A stretch of 7,495 nt of DNA, from positions 1 through 7,495 of the forward strand of contig CANJEF010000055.1 in assembly GCA_947472965.1 (NCBI GenBank), given 5' to 3'. Of the stretch, positions 6,530 to 7,495 are shown piece by piece. This DNA comes from Sphingobacteriales bacterium. GTDB taxonomy: Bacteria > Bacteroidota > Bacteroidia > Chitinophagales > Chitinophagaceae. The notes under the pieces were generated by a model. It saw only the letters and a list, made by a program, of their open reading frames with translations. It made no database searches and had not been told where the DNA came from. Numbering within the stretch: the stretch's first letter is position 1; the number at the start of each line of letters is the position of its first letter. The position numbers and the translations under genes are program-made.

Positions 6530-7495
6530 TCAACCAGGCAAGCAAAATGCAAGGTACGATCCGCCTTGTGGCAATTTGTATCTTACTCCGCCTGCTGCAA
6601 TTACAACATATTGTTTTCCTTCAACCATATATGTCATTGGTGTTGCAAACCCTCCTGCTGGCAACTGATACTCCCATACTAACTTTCCGGTTTTTGATTC
6701 AAAAGCCCTTAGCTTCTGGTCATATGTTGCAGCAATAAAAACCAATCCCCCTGCGGTAACAATGGGTCCTCCGTGATTTTCAGTCCCGGTATTTTTATAC
6801 CCCTTTTTAACCAATTCGGGATACTCGCCCAAAGGAATTTGCCATAGGTATTTACCGGTATTCATGTCGATAGCACTGAGCGACCCCCATGGTGTTATTA
6901 AGGCAGGATAGTTCTCTTGATCTCTGAATTGGTTGATGCCATAACTCAAATAGGGTGGCAAATATGGAAATGAATCTTCATGTTTTATTCTTTCAGCTAG
7001 TTGGTGCTTTGCTCCTAGGGCCTCGTTGATTTTCTTACCAGAATCATGATTAAGAAGATAGTCTATTAACACATCACGATCTTGTTTAGACAACTGGTTG
7101 AAAGAAGGCATCCGTCCCCTACCCAATTCCAACACCTGTTCTATTTGCACTTTTGTCATGCGCCTTCCAACCTGATTGAGGCTGGGGGCACCTTCAAGCA
7201 TAAGATCCGATGGCGTTTTATTATCAATATTACCATGACATGACGTACAGTTGTTTTTAAAAACCCGTTCCCCTGCACCCATGCTTTTAAGATCGTCTAA
7301 AGATTCACGCTTTCGCATTTGAATAAACCAAAGCATATTATTTCCATTTTGATATAAAACCCCATTGGGGTCAACTGCATTACCGCCCCATTCTGCGCCG
7401 CCGCCCATTCCAAAATAGAGTGAGCCTTCCAGGCTCGGTGGAAAATATTTACTCCCAACATGGCTGTTTTTATACCGGTTCAGTACAAAAGCCCT
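6530..7495 (-). CDS. PQQ-dependent (quinoprotein) dehydrogenase with inserted cytochrome c domain, C-terminal part
   Basis: The last 321 residues of a larger enzyme; the frame is open to the right edge (29 codons precede the first in-frame ATG at 7408), so that ATG is internal and the true start lies outside the window. The family oxidises aldoses, polyols or quinate in the periplasm, passing electrons from PQQ to haem or quinone. The visible start (FPPSLEGSLYFGMGGGAEWGG, then NGVLYQNGNNMLWFI) is beta-propeller sequence. An inserted class I cytochrome c domain follows at about visible residues 70-150, with haem-binding CTSCH (codons at 7249-7235) and likely axial Met in GRGRMPSF (visible residue 129). 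Propeller blades then resume: WGSLSAIDMNTGKYLWQIPLGEYPE, ENHGGPIVTAGGLVFIAATYD, RAFESKTGKLVWEYQLP and ATPMTYMVEGKQYVVIAAGG, closely resembling the C-terminus of membrane glucose and quinate dehydrogenases. Full proteins of this build are about 700 residues. Substrate cannot be assigned. Its product could be a sugar lactone or acid, which would link it to the two sugar-acid enzymes downstream. Confidence 0.93.
   Translation of the reverse strand, partial: RAFVLNRYKNSHVGSKYFPPSLEGSLYFGMGGGAEWGGNAVDPNGVLYQNGNNMLWFIQMRKRESLDDLKSMGAGERVFKNNCTSCHGNIDNKTPSDLMLEGAPSLNQVGRRMTKVQIEQVLELGRGRMPSFNQLSKQDRDVLIDYLLNHDSGKKINEALGAKHQLAERIKHEDSFPYLPPYLSYGINQFRDQENYPALITPWGSLSAIDMNTGKYLWQIPLGEYPELVKKGYKNTGTENHGGPIVTAGGLVFIAATYDQKLRAFESKTGKLVWEYQLPAGGFATPMTYMVEGKQYVVIAAGGVRYKLPQGGSYLAFCLPG

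Noticed and set aside
5790..6738. Plus-strand frames at 5790-6032 and 6547-6738
   Set aside because: Antisense to the LacI-family and PQQ dehydrogenase genes, with no independent support.

Overview
The window looks like a piece of a Bacteroidota chromosome, probably from the Chitinophagaceae/Cytophagales type of environmental bacterium. The evidence is a SusC/RagA-type TonB-linked outer-membrane transporter, a Bacteroidota-style promoter (TTTG, 20-nt spacer, TAnnTTnG), start sites without a strong Shine-Dalgarno sequence, and AT-rich intergenic DNA. The genus cannot be fixed from this sequence. All five genes lie on the minus strand, so transcription runs from high to low coordinates. I see no RNA genes, insertion sequences, CRISPR arrays or attachment sites, and no gap between genes exceeds about 255 bases.

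In transcription order: (1) 7495-6530 is the C-terminal part of a PQQ-dependent (quinoprotein) sugar/polyol dehydrogenase with a cytochrome c domain inserted in its beta-propeller; its 5' part lies outside the window. (2) 6447-5410 is a LacI-family regulator. (3) A 253-bp regulatory gap, 5157-5409, holds a predicted promoter and two near-identical CG-centred palindromes that are good LacI-family operator candidates. (4) 5156-3897 and 3869-2607 are two closely related enolase-superfamily (mandelate racemase/acid-sugar dehydratase type) enzymes, both with twin-arginine export signals and only 27 bp apart. (5) 2551 to the left edge is a SusC-like transporter missing its C-terminus; its frame is open from start to window edge when translated by hand.

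The likely logic, which is inference, is a sugar-acid utilisation locus working outside the cytoplasm. The SusC protein (with a SusD partner expected just beyond the left edge) would import a saccharide across the outer membrane. The PQQ dehydrogenase would oxidise an aldose or polyol in the periplasm. The two Tat-exported dehydratase-like enzymes would then act on the resulting sugar acid, still in the periplasm. The LacI protein would repress the dehydratase-susC operon through the paired operators. Dehydratases of this superfamily are usually described as cytoplasmic, so an exported tandem pair is the most unusual part of the window.
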